A stretch of DNA of 64,000 bases from Sphingobium sp. YR768. Lineage in GTDB: Bacteria; Pseudomonadota; Alphaproteobacteria; Sphingomonadales; Sphingomonadaceae. This document shows, one piece after another, positions 7,685 through 16,290 of the stretch. Every line of letters starts with the position of its first letter. Position 1 is the first letter of the stretch. The translations under genes were made by a program, and so were the position numbers. The notes under the pieces are model-generated. The model worked only from the letters and a program-made list of their open reading frames with translations. It was not told where the DNA came from and did no database searches. Location of the stretch: positions 1 through 64,000 of the forward strand of contig NZ_FOGE01000021.1 in NCBI RefSeq assembly GCF_900111125.1, written 5' to 3'.

Positions 7685-10302
7685 GACGCCCCTTGCCCTC
7701 CATCTTCATGCCGCGCGGCGGCAACCTGCTGCATTCTGGCAGCAGCGCTTGTCTTTCCACCGCCGATCAACCGCTGCAAGTCGACCATCGCCCGCGCCAT
7801 CGACACACCCTGTGGCCCGGCGATGAAGCGCGGTTCCCAGTGCGGCGCGAATTTCGACTTATAGGCCCGAAGCCCGCCAAAGCCATAGAAGCTGTCGCCA
7901 TGACGATAGAGAAAGGCACCCGCCTTCGCCCATAGCGGCGAGAGCCGACGTGCCTCCAATCCCGACAATGGCGCCAGTCCCAATGTAAACCAGCGATAAC
8001 CCTGCTCCTGCCCCCAGAGCAGGAGGCAGGAAAACATGAAATCCATGACCCCATAGGGAGCATCCGCATCATGGCGCATCAGATCTACGGACAATTCATT
8101 CCCGTTCGCGGTCGACAGGATGTTGGCAAAGGCCACGATGCGCTCGCCGCGTCGAACGATGGCACAATCGAACTGCCTCATATAGGCTGCATCAAAGCGG
8201 CCCACGCTGAAGCTCTTTTCGGTGCTACCCTTGCTGGCAAGCCAATGATCGGAAATCGTCTGCAATTGCGGCAACAAGTCCGGCACGGCGGCGGCTGGAA
8301 CGATCTCGAACAGCGCGCCATCACGCTCCGCACGCCGGGCAGCATGACGCAGCGGTCGGGCATCCGGCCCGGCCATTGTGAACTGGCGCAAATCTATACG
8401 GGCCTCTTCGCCATATTTGACGATCGACAAGCCTAGCTCAACGGCCAGCGGCAAGGCGTCAAGACTCACCTGATAGAGAAGCAAGCGCCCCTGCGCCGCA
8501 TCGGCCTGCTCTCGCATCTGCCACAATAGATCGCGCCATTCCGCCGGATCGCCGACCGGATCGCCCATGACTATCCAGCTATGCCCCTGAGTCTGATACA
8601 TCAGAAAGGCCCGCCCCGTCGGCGAAATCAGGAACAGCTTGTCGGCAGTCAAGGACAAGAAAGCATCAGTGCGCTGGGCAAGGGCCAGCGCCGTCCCGCT
8701 CGGCCCCGGACAAGCCCCCCGTGTCGCTAGGTTGAAAGGGGCAGGGCGCAGCAGACTGCGAACCGCGACGCCAACTACCAATATGCCCGTCAGCAACGCC
8801 GCCCGCAGAAATCGCGATGCATCCTGATGGCGTCCAAATTGCCACCATAGCTCGCTCTGATAATCGACATGGCGGTAGGCGATAAAACCGATCCAGATCG
8901 ACAGGCCTACCGCCACAGCAAGAGCGGCTGTCCAATAGGGCGTCAGGATCGCCGACGTCAGACTGGTCCGGCGATAGAAGGAACGCCGACACCATTGCAG
9001 CAGTCCCGCGATAACCAGAAGGACCAGCGCCTCCTCATAGTCCAGCCCCTTGGCAAGAGAGAAGAGAGCGCCGGCGATCAGCAACAATCGCGTCAGCCAG
9101 AAAGCACCGTCAAGTCGACGATAAAGGCCGGATGCCAACAGCACCAGCATCGCCCCCGTCATGCTAGCGGCCAGATGCGATGCCTCGACGAAGGGCATCG
9201 GCGCGATTTCGCTCAACGCCCTGAACCGCACTGGCATGGCGGGCAGAGACCCCGACACCAGCAACATCATCCCTCCGGCCGCGACCAGCGTCGCCAGCAC
9301 CGTGGGGGCCATGCCCCGCACTATTATCATACCCCCCTTTATCAGGCGTCGCGCGGGACGAGCCCAGGCGCGGCCTTCATGACCCGCCATCAGCAGCAGG
9401 GCGATAGCGAGGGGAAGCAGATAATAGATGCATCGATAAACGATCAACGCGGCGATGAGGCCTGGCCGATCGACGTTCGGTAAAGCCGCCAGTACGATAG
9501 CTTCGAATACCCCAAGCCCACCCGGCACATGACTGATCAGCGCCAGGATGATCCCAATCACATAAGCCAGAAAGAAGGTAGGATAGAGCGCCAATCCGGC
9601 ATCGGGGACCAGAACAAACAGCGCCGCGCTGGCCAGAGCCAGATCGACACAGGCAATGCCGATCTGAACGATCGCCTGACGACGGGACGGCAGCCGCAAC
9701 GCCCAGCCCAGCAGTCGGACCGCCACCGGGCGATCGCGCAGCAGGAAGAATATGATCGCGATGCCTGCAAGCATTACCCCGCCGATCGTGCGCTGAATCG
9801 CCGAGTCAAGCGGAAGCCCGCCGAGCGTTACCGGATGGAGCGCCATTACCAAGGCACCCATCGAAAAGACACCACCCCAGAATGCCAGGCTGGCTGACGC
9901 GATAACCCGCGCGACATCCCCCGGTCCCAGTCCTGCCGCGCCATAGATCCGCAAGCGCGCCGAACCGCCTGTAATCAGGCCAAGGCCCAGATTGTGGCTG
10001 AACGTGTAACTGCAAAAGGAAGCGAGCGCGGCCGTCCTCCACCGGACCGGGTGCTCCCCAATCTGCACAGCGAGATGATCATATAAGGTCAGCGCAAGAT
10101 AGCTGCATATCGTAAACAGCAAGGAGGTGGCGATGGTGATCGGCGCCATGGCGTAGACAGCGATGCGCACATCAGCCAGATGAACCTGCCCAAATAGATG
10201 ATGCAAGGCGGCAAGACCAAGGGCCGTGACCGCCAATAGCGCCAGGATTGCAAGGCGGGGCTTATACGCCCGCCCAAAAGAGGGCTGGGCTAGTGCCGTC
10301 AT
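7681..10302 (-). CDS. mprF: MprF-like phosphatidylglycerol lysyltransferase/flippase
   Basis: This 873-aa integral membrane protein has the full MprF architecture. A multi-helix N-terminal flippase half runs to about residue 520 (signature LISHVPGGLGVFEAIVL). A soluble C-terminal acyltransferase domain (DUF2156 type, about residues 540-860) has FLMYQTQGHSWIVMGDPVG, NGNELSVDLMRHD and FGGLRAYKSKFAPHWEPRF. MprF transfers an amino acid from aminoacyl-tRNA to phosphatidylglycerol and flips the product, lowering surface negative charge and sensitivity to cationic peptides. It overlaps both neighbours by 4 bp. Whether it uses lysine or alanine cannot be told by eye. Confidence 0.92.
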   Translation of the reverse strand: MTALAQPSFGRAYKPRLAILALLAVTALGLAALHHLFGQVHLADVRIAVYAMAPITIATSLLFTICSYLALTLYDHLAVQIGEHPVRWRTAALASFCSYTFSHNLGLGLITGGSARLRIYGAAGLGPGDVARVIASASLAFWGGVFSMGALVMALHPVTLGGLPLDSAIQRTIGGVMLAGIAIIFFLLRDRPVAVRLLGWALRLPSRRQAIVQIGIACVDLALASAALFVLVPDAGLALYPTFFLAYVIGIILALISHVPGGLGVFEAIVLAALPNVDRPGLIAALIVYRCIYYLLPLAIALLLMAGHEGRAWARPARRLIKGGMIIVRGMAPTVLATLVAAGGMMLLVSGSLPAMPVRFRALSEIAPMPFVEASHLAASMTGAMLVLLASGLYRRLDGAFWLTRLLLIAGALFSLAKGLDYEEALVLLVIAGLLQWCRRSFYRRTSLTSAILTPYWTAALAVAVGLSIWIGFIAYRHVDYQSELWWQFGRHQDASRFLRAALLTGILVVGVAVRSLLRPAPFNLATRGACPGPSGTALALAQRTDAFLSLTADKLFLISPTGRAFLMYQTQGHSWIVMGDPVGDPAEWRDLLWQMREQADAAQGRLLLYQVSLDALPLAVELGLSIVKYGEEARIDLRQFTMAGPDARPLRHAARRAERDGALFEIVPAAAVPDLLPQLQTISDHWLASKGSTEKSFSVGRFDAAYMRQFDCAIVRRGERIVAFANILSTANGNELSVDLMRHDADAPYGVMDFMFSCLLLWGQEQGYRWFTLGLAPLSGLEARRLSPLWAKAGAFLYRHGDSFYGFGGLRAYKSKFAPHWEPRFIAGPQGVSMARAMVDLQRLIGGGKTSAAARMQQVAAARHEDGGQGAS

Positions 10303-11021
10303 GCGCGCCGGGCGCGGGAAGCAAGAGCCTGATCGACGGCCGGCAACAGCACGGCTGCAACCGCGTCAGGATCATGCGCCAGAGCATGACCGCCGGGCAG
10401 GCCCATGCGCACCGCGTTGGGCTGACGCAACGATGGGCAAAGGCTGGCCCCTTCTGCCACCCCATAGATGCAGAGCAGCGGCACCCAGCTCAATCGGCGC
10501 GCGGCAGTCACGGAATCTTCTTCCGGTTCTCCGATCGAAAAAATCTCGGACGGAGAAGCCCGCCATTGCCGAGTGGCGCCAGGCACAATCAGGCCAATGA
10601 AGGCTATGCGCCTTCGCAGCGCAACCGGTACATAAGGCAAGGAAGGCGCGATGACGTCAGCACCGAAGGACTGCCCCAGCAAAAGTAACTGAGCATCCGG
10701 ATCAATCGCCAACGCACGGCGAAGCCCTGCCGTGATCATCGCGCCAGCCTCTTCCGGCGTTCGGCGCGTGCGGAAGAAATGCAGGCTGTTCTCTGCCACC
10801 ACCGCGATACCTCGCTGAGTCAGTCGCTCGGCCATGTCCGGCCCCAGTCCGGCGTGGAACCCCATGTCGCCGGACAAATAAAGCGCAACTGCGCGCCTAT
10901 GCTGCTGCGTGGATTTTGCAGGCAGTACGTCAAACAACGCACCGCCAACATAGCCGACGTGCCACAAAAAAAGCAGCCCCACGGCCAGCAGGATCGACAG
11001 GACGCGGACCGCTATCCTCAC
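10299..11021 (-). CDS. VirJ/AcvB-like serine hydrolase, partner of MprF
   Basis: This protein of about 240 aa has one N-terminal membrane helix (VLSILLAVGLLFLWHVGYVG) and then an alpha/beta hydrolase-type domain facing the periplasm. The nucleophile motif is LLLGQSFGADVI (GxSxG), with SGDMGFHAG early and GGHALAHDP late. This fits the VirJ domain, known from AcvB, which hydrolyses lysyl-phosphatidylglycerol made by the MprF homologue LpiA in Agrobacterium. The GTG start at 11021 gives a 4-bp GTGA overlap with the upstream gene and a GGAG about 9 bases away; an ATG at 11036 is an alternative. A synthesis-plus-removal pair for aminoacylated lipid is inferred. Confidence 0.82.
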   Translation of the reverse strand: MRIAVRVLSILLAVGLLFLWHVGYVGGALFDVLPAKSTQQHRRAVALYLSGDMGFHAGLGPDMAERLTQRGIAVVAENSLHFFRTRRTPEEAGAMITAGLRRALAIDPDAQLLLLGQSFGADVIAPSLPYVPVALRRRIAFIGLIVPGATRQWRASPSEIFSIGEPEEDSVTAARRLSWVPLLCIYGVAEGASLCPSLRQPNAVRMGLPGGHALAHDPDAVAAVLLPAVDQALASRARRA

Positions 11022-14000
11022 GCCGCCTGGCTCCATCCATCAGATCCGCCGGTCGAAGCCTCTGCCGATTGAACGCGGCCGCTACGCTCCAGTTTGCCCC
11101 AGCCGACCCACGGCCCCAATATCGCGGTAAAGACGGCACGGATCACCACGCCATACATGATCTGGCGATAGATGAAGCGCTGCGCGATCAGCAATAGAGC
11201 GGGATAGCGCCGTTCGCGCGGTTCAAGGCGATAGGCCACGGCACCGCAGGCAACATCGATGGCGGCGAAGGCAAGCCAATAGAGCGCCATGCGCAAAACA
11301 TCGCTCTGTGTCTGCGACCATCCATGTTGCTGTACACGTACGACCGTATCGATGCCGCTCACGATCAGGGCCAGGTCGATGATCGGCGAGACCACTGCAA
11401 ATCCGATCTGGAACAGCCATGCCTGCGGCAGGCCAACCCAGGCCAGTCCGGCAGGCCGCCCAGCGCGCCAGACGCCTCGGTGCTTCCACAGGCATTGCAA
11501 CGTGCCATAAGCCCAGCGGAAACGCTGTTTTGACAGGGCACGGAAGCTTTCCGGCGCCTCGGTCCAGGCCACCGCTTCGGTGTCATAGGCGATACGCCAC
11601 CCGGCCCGCTGCACAGCGATTGTCAGGTCCTGATCTTCGGCCAATGTGTCCGTCGGGTAGCCGCCCACCGCATCCAGTGCTTCCCGACGCCAGGCGCCCA
11701 CCGCGCCTGGCACGACCGTAATCGCACCAAAGCGAGCCAGCGCGCGACGCTCCAGATTCTGCGCGGTCACATACTCGACCGCCTGCCAGCGAGTAACGAG
11801 ATTGATGCGATTACCCACCATCGCATTGCCAGCAACGGCTCCAACCTCCGCATCGGCGAACCAGCGCGCCAGTCGCGCGATCGTCAGCGGCTCGAATTGG
11901 GTATCCGCGTCGAGCGCTACGATCATCGGCGCCTTTGCCAATGTCAGCGCCCGATTGAGCGCCACAGCTTTTCCACCGTTGACCAATGTCAGCAACCGCA
12001 CGCGCGGGTCTGCGGAGAAAGCATGCGCGACGATCTCGCTTGTCGCATCTGTCGATCCGTCATCCACCACGATCACCTCGATCGCGACCTCCTCGCTTGC
12101 CAGCACACGCCGCACGGACGCTTCGATCACCTTCGCCTCGTTGAAAGCGGGAATGATGACCGACACGAACAGACCCGGTTCTATTGCCGGCGGATCGACA
12201 CGGTTCCGGCGCGTCCGGCTACCCAGAGCCAACCAGGCAAGTAGAAGCGCCCGACCGATCCCGAACAGGATGACGGCGAAGAACAGCCATTTGAGGACCA
12301 TCACGATGCCGGCCATGATCAGGAAGATGGCGACGTCGATCCGGACAGCAGTCAGGTCGGCTCCATGTATCTGCGGCATCACCTGATCGCGCGTCAGACC
12401 AGCAAGCGTCGAAACAGTTACAAAATGATAACCACGGGCCGACAAGGCTTTGATGATCTGCGGCAGGGCGGCCACGGTTTCTGCCCGGTCGCCGCCGCTG
12501 TCATGCAGCAGAATGACTTGCGCCGAGCGATCCGCGTCTCCGGCCTCCACCTGTTGCACGGTCCGTTTGACGATGGCGTCGACGCCGGGGCGTGTCCAGT
12601 CACCGGGATCGACATGCAGCCCGACATTCACATAGCCTCTCTTCTGCGCTTCCAGAGCAGGCCCGATTTCATCGGCAGTGGTCGGCTCCGCATCCCCGAA
12701 ATAGGGGGCCCGGAACAAGCGCATGGCACGACCCGTATAGGCCTCCACCAGACGCTGCGTGCTATTCAGTTCCAGCGAAACCCCGCGCCCTGAAACCTGC
12801 GCCATATTGGGGTGCGTATAGCTATGGTTGCCAATCTCGCTGCCCTGGGCAACGATCCGACGCAGCAGGCCGGGATGCATCATGGCATTTTCGCCGATAA
12901 CGAAGAATGTCGCCGGGACATGCGCGGCCTTCAATATGTCCAGGATCGGCGGCGTCCATACCGCATCCGGACCGTCGTCAAAGGTCAACGCGACCATGTG
13001 CGGCCGATAGCCTGTCCGACGGATGACATAGGGGGTCGGCAGACTGAGATACTGTTCGTCCACGATCAGACCGGCACGCGGCCCCGTACCCGTTCGGACA
13101 ATGCGGCGGCCGATCGTCGGCACGTCATCCACGCGCAATATCTCGCCATTGCCTTCAACATCGACGGAATTGAAGCTGGTCAACCGCCCCAGGGCCGGAG
13201 GGGGCATATCGCTATGATCAGCAAGCGTTGTCCAAAAGCCGGGATCTTCCGATCCCAGTCGCCACAAAGCGACACCGCCTGCGCCAGACAAATGCGCTGC
13301 CCGGACCTGATTCCAGCCGCTCGCCGCGTCCAGCATCCACACATGATGAACATGCCCATCCTGTTCATAGTCGAAACGGGCGTTGCCGGTGACTGCATCG
13401 AAGCGGATCGGCGCGCCAGCATCATGTGCTGATAACCATGCATCCTCGATGGAAAGGGCATCTGCCGTACCGCCACCCTCGGTCCAGTCATAAGCGTAGT
13501 TGCCGACGGCGACGATAGTTTTGGCGGACGGCACGACGCGCAGCGCAGCGCGCAATCTCTGTACGAACCAGGGCTGCGCTGCGATCGGGCCGGGCTTGTC
13601 GCCGATATAATGCTGGTCATAATCCATCAGGATCAGATGGTCCGCCACGCGCCCATAGGCGGCGAGGTTCCAGTCCGCGTCATCCACCGGGACCGTCAGC
13701 GTCAATTGCAGATGGCGAGCATGCAACACCGGCGCAGCTTGGCGGAGGAAGCCGAGATAATCGCGTTGCGCGCCGACAGGTAGTGCCTCCAGATCGAAGA
13801 TAACCCCTGACGCATGCAAGGTCTTGAGAGCCGGGATGAGTTGGCTAAGCAACGCATTGCGGGCCGCATGGTCGTGCAGCAATGCAGCCGTTCCCTTGCT
13901 GTCCCAGTTCCCATCGGAAACATTCTGCACCACCGGCATGACCTGTGGCCGACGGCGCGCGGTTCGCATGACGGTGGAAAAGATCGGGTCCGACTGGATA

Positions 14001-14398
14001 TGCAGAACATGCTTTTGTCCGGTGACAGAGAGTAGCGCAGGCGCAACCCAGTCGATCTGTTTGACATGCTGCCGCAGCGATGCACGGCTGGCATCGTCCC
14101 ATGGCACATAGAAAGCCACTCGCACCGGATGCGCGGGTAACGCATTGCTATGGCGGGGCAGCCACTCTGCCAATTGGTGATGCAGGGAGGCGCGCAGATG
14201 ATCGAAACGCTGCCCGATACCCTCGACCCGAGGCCGCTCCATCTGTAATGGCATCGGCGCAGGTACAGGCACGTCGACGATCGTCAGGGCAAAGGCAATG
14301 GCAGCGACCAGGATCGCTATCAGACCCACACCCATCATCGGCAGCGTCAAACGCCGGCGCCGTCCGCTGGCATCGTAGAATATCGGCCTGTCCATCAT
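11018..14398 (-). CDS. GH18-like / NodB deacetylase / GT2 glycosyltransferase fusion
   Basis: This protein of about 1126 aa joins three enzyme modules in the inner membrane. After an N-terminal helix comes a GH18-like domain (about residues 85-400) with GVIFDLEALP, which retains the Asp-x-Glu of the chitinase motif. A NodB polysaccharide deacetylase domain follows (about 465-660; LTFDDGPD, GNHSYTHPN, RAPYFGD). A membrane helix, then a GT2 synthase domain (about 740-1000; VIIPAFNEAKV, VVDDGSTD, DADTQF, QRFRWAYG) and more helices complete it. The combination suggests synthesis, deacetylation and trimming of an N-acetylhexosamine polymer. Start choice is uncertain: ATG at 14395, 14398 or 14413, or GTG at 14452. 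Confidence 0.88.
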   Translation of the reverse strand: MMDRPIFYDASGRRRRLTLPMMGVGLIAILVAAIAFALTIVDVPVPAPMPLQMERPRVEGIGQRFDHLRASLHHQLAEWLPRHSNALPAHPVRVAFYVPWDDASRASLRQHVKQIDWVAPALLSVTGQKHVLHIQSDPIFSTVMRTARRRPQVMPVVQNVSDGNWDSKGTAALLHDHAARNALLSQLIPALKTLHASGVIFDLEALPVGAQRDYLGFLRQAAPVLHARHLQLTLTVPVDDADWNLAAYGRVADHLILMDYDQHYIGDKPGPIAAQPWFVQRLRAALRVVPSAKTIVAVGNYAYDWTEGGGTADALSIEDAWLSAHDAGAPIRFDAVTGNARFDYEQDGHVHHVWMLDAASGWNQVRAAHLSGAGGVALWRLGSEDPGFWTTLADHSDMPPPALGRLTSFNSVDVEGNGEILRVDDVPTIGRRIVRTGTGPRAGLIVDEQYLSLPTPYVIRRTGYRPHMVALTFDDGPDAVWTPPILDILKAAHVPATFFVIGENAMMHPGLLRRIVAQGSEIGNHSYTHPNMAQVSGRGVSLELNSTQRLVEAYTGRAMRLFRAPYFGDAEPTTADEIGPALEAQKRGYVNVGLHVDPGDWTRPGVDAIVKRTVQQVEAGDADRSAQVILLHDSGGDRAETVAALPQIIKALSARGYHFVTVSTLAGLTRDQVMPQIHGADLTAVRIDVAIFLIMAGIVMVLKWLFFAVILFGIGRALLLAWLALGSRTRRNRVDPPAIEPGLFVSVIIPAFNEAKVIEASVRRVLASEEVAIEVIVVDDGSTDATSEIVAHAFSADPRVRLLTLVNGGKAVALNRALTLAKAPMIVALDADTQFEPLTIARLARWFADAEVGAVAGNAMVGNRINLVTRWQAVEYVTAQNLERRALARFGAITVVPGAVGAWRREALDAVGGYPTDTLAEDQDLTIAVQRAGWRIAYDTEAVAWTEAPESFRALSKQRFRWAYGTLQCLWKHRGVWRAGRPAGLAWVGLPQAWLFQIGFAVVSPIIDLALIVSGIDTVVRVQQHGWSQTQSDVLRMALYWLAFAAIDVACGAVAYRLEPRERRYPALLLIAQRFIYRQIMYGVVIRAVFTAILGPWVGWGKLERSGRVQSAEASTGGSDGWSQAA

Positions 14399-14795
14399 CC
14401 CGCCCGACGACATGGAAAGGCGGTACGACAGGGGAGACGTACCGCCTTTCACTCAAGTGGCCATGTGATATGGCCGCCTTCCTGATAAGCCGCCCTGCCC
14501 ATCACGCCGATGAGCGTCGGATTACAATTTTGTCACCTTGCGGGTGAAAGGTCGATATGAAGCGCTTCCGACGGAGTGCGAGGATCAGGCCTGATCTTGT
14601 TACATAAACCGTAAGGCGGCGTAGGCCCATTCCGATCAACCGGAAACTGGCTATAAAGTGACAAAAGAACAGCAAAATGCGTCTGATATTGTCGCCTTAT
14701 GTCGCTTTTGAATGTTCGCGAGGCAGCGCGTTACGCGCGAATATCTCCACGCCGCCAAAGCGCCGGCAATTCATGCAGGACATTCGTAAGCGGCC
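14399..14795. other. Intergenic leader between envelope operon and TetR gene
   Basis: These 397 bp contain no convincing gene. They hold the inverted repeat at 14415-14450 and two exact 9-bp complementary words, TTTTGTCAC at 14528-14536 and GTGACAAAA at 14658-14666. These could be regulator half-sites for the leftward operon. The tail of the leftward TetR gene lies at the right end. Confidence 0.5.
14415..14450. repeat. Perfect 12-bp inverted repeat at the head of the envelope operon
   Basis: GAAAGGCGGTAC (14415-14426) and GTACCGCCTTTC (14439-14450) are exact reverse complements around a 12-nt loop. The hairpin lies just upstream of the favoured start codon of the fusion gene, so it would form in the mRNA leader close to the ribosome site, or act as a protein-binding palindrome. 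Confidence 0.6.
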
Positions 14796-15422
14796 TCACG
14801 CGTCAGGCGAGTTTCTCGGGTCCAGTCCGCCCATCAGCACCCTCACCATCGCTTTAGATATCTGCGACGGCGTCAGTTCGCCCTCGGGATCATACCAGCG
14901 CCCCGGCCAGTTGAGCGCGCCAGCGAGCGTGAACGCTGTCATCTTGACGTCGATCGGGCCGATCGATCCATCCTCCACCGCTTCGGTCAAGATCTGGCGC
15001 ATGGCGACGTCGATCTTCTTCTTGAGCGCACGATAGCGCGGCAGGCTGTCGCGCGACAACGCCTCTTCGCCGGTGCGCGACACGCAGATGCCGAAATCAT
15101 CCATGTTGATTTCAACATAGCGGTGCAGGAATTTGACCAGCCTGTCGCGGCCGCTGCCCGGCTCCGCCCGCGCTTCATCAGCGGCCTCCAGCAATTGCTC
15201 CAGCCCGATGGTGATGCATTCCAGCAGCACCTGATCCTTGTTCGCCAGATAATGATAGATGGTGCGTTTCGATATGCCGAGGCTGGCGGCCACATCGTCC
15301 AGCGATGTCGCGAAAAACCCGCGTTCGTTGAACATCCGCACGGCCGCACGCAGCACGGCGTCGCGCTTGGCCGCCCGGTCCGCTTCCCGCTGCGCCGCAT
15401 TTCTGAAGGGTGAATTCTGCAT
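14796..15422 (-). CDS. TetR family transcriptional regulator of the acyl-CoA operon
   Basis: This 208-aa protein has the usual TetR length. Its N-terminal helix-turn-helix spans about residues 20-65 (AVRMFNERGFFATSLDDVAASLGISKRTIYHYLANKDQVL). The remainder is helical and variable, as expected for an effector domain that may bind an acyl-CoA. The start is an ATG at 15422 without a strong ribosome site; the reading frame stays open further upstream into the divergent gene, but codons there are antisense. It faces the beta-oxidation operon across a 103-bp gap that holds a palindrome, the normal layout for a local repressor. Confidence 0.9.
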   Translation of the reverse strand: MQNSPFRNAAQREADRAAKRDAVLRAAVRMFNERGFFATSLDDVAASLGISKRTIYHYLANKDQVLLECITIGLEQLLEAADEARAEPGSGRDRLVKFLHRYVEINMDDFGICVSRTGEEALSRDSLPRYRALKKKIDVAMRQILTEAVEDGSIGPIDVKMTAFTLAGALNWPGRWYDPEGELTPSQISKAMVRVLMGGLDPRNSPDA

Positions 15423-15458
15423 GGGCAGAGCATTGACAGGAAACCCACAGAAGCACAA

Positions 15459-15474
15459 TACACTCGTGAGTGCA
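15459..15474. promoter_or_regulatory. Probable TetR operator
   Basis: TACACTC-GT-GAGTGCA is an inverted repeat (six of seven arm bases pair) in the divergent gap between the TetR gene and the SDR gene that starts the rightward operon. Its size and position are those of a TetR-family operator. Binding is inferred. Confidence 0.65.
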
Positions 15475-15525
15475 TATTGATCGAACAAGTTTCTTGATTC
15501 GACCGGAGCGAGAAGAGGATTGCCG

Positions 15526-16290
15526 ATGGACATCAACGGAGTGGGCGCGATCGTGACCGGCGGGGCTTCCGGGCTGGGCGGCGCGACGGCAGCGCGGCTG
15601 GCCAAGGCTGGCGCCAAGGTGACGATCTTCGACCTGAACGCGGAACTGGGCGAGGCCCATGCCAAAGCGGTCGGCGCGCGCTTCGTGCAGGTCAACGTGA
15701 CCGATGAAGCGGCGATAGAGCAGGCGATCGAAGAGGCGGAAGCGCTGAACGGCAAGGCCCGCATATTGGCCAACTGCGCCGGCATCGGCCCGCCGGCCAA
15801 GGTCATCGGCCGCGACGGCAAGGCGATCCCGCTGGCCGACTTCTCGAAGATATTGACCGTCAACCTAGTCGGCAGCTTCAACGTCCTGTCCAAATTCGCC
15901 GCGCGCCTCATCGATGCGGACACGGTGGGGGTCGAGGAACGGGGCGTCATCATCAACACGGCCAGCGTCGCCGCCTATGACGGGCAGATCGGTCAGGCGG
16001 CCTATAGCGCGTCCAAGGGCGGGATCGTCGGCATGACCCTGCCCATCGCGCGCGAATTTGCGCGCTATGGCATCCGCGTCATGACGATCGCGCCGGGCAT
16101 TTTCCTCACGCCTTTGCTCGCCACATTGCCGCAGGAGGCGCAGGATTCGCTGGGCAAGCAGGTGCCCTTCCCCACGCGCCTCGGCCAGCCGGACGAATTT
16201 GCGCTGATGGTCGAGCAGATCGTCGCCAACCCGATGCTGAACGGCGAAGTCATCCGGCTGGACGGCGCGATCCGGATGGCGCCGCGATGA
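15526..16290 (+). CDS. SDR, 3-hydroxyacyl-CoA dehydrogenase type (HSD10-like)
   Basis: This is a 254-aa short-chain dehydrogenase. It has the NAD site VTGGASGLGGA near the N-terminus, the NCAGIGPP segment (variant of NAG), catalytic Ser in NTASVAAYDG, and the YSASK tyrosine-lysine pair. The long loop and the AARLIDAD region resemble the type II 3-hydroxyacyl-CoA dehydrogenases (HSD17B10 group), which fits its place as first gene of a beta-oxidation operon. ATG at 15526 is chosen because AGAGGA lies 6 bases upstream; a TTG two codons earlier is less likely. The end overlaps the next gene by 4 bp. The real substrate chain is unknown. Confidence 0.87.
   Translation: MDINGVGAIVTGGASGLGGATAARLAKAGAKVTIFDLNAELGEAHAKAVGARFVQVNVTDEAAIEQAIEEAEALNGKARILANCAGIGPPAKVIGRDGKAIPLADFSKILTVNLVGSFNVLSKFAARLIDADTVGVEERGVIINTASVAAYDGQIGQAAYSASKGGIVGMTLPIAREFARYGIRVMTIAPGIFLTPLLATLPQEAQDSLGKQVPFPTRLGQPDEFALMVEQIVANPMLNGEVIRLDGAIRMAPR

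Noticed and set aside
15423..15959. N-terminal extension of the TetR gene into the SDR gene
   Set aside because: The frame is open, but the extension is antisense to the SDR and the TetR homology begins only after ATG 15422.
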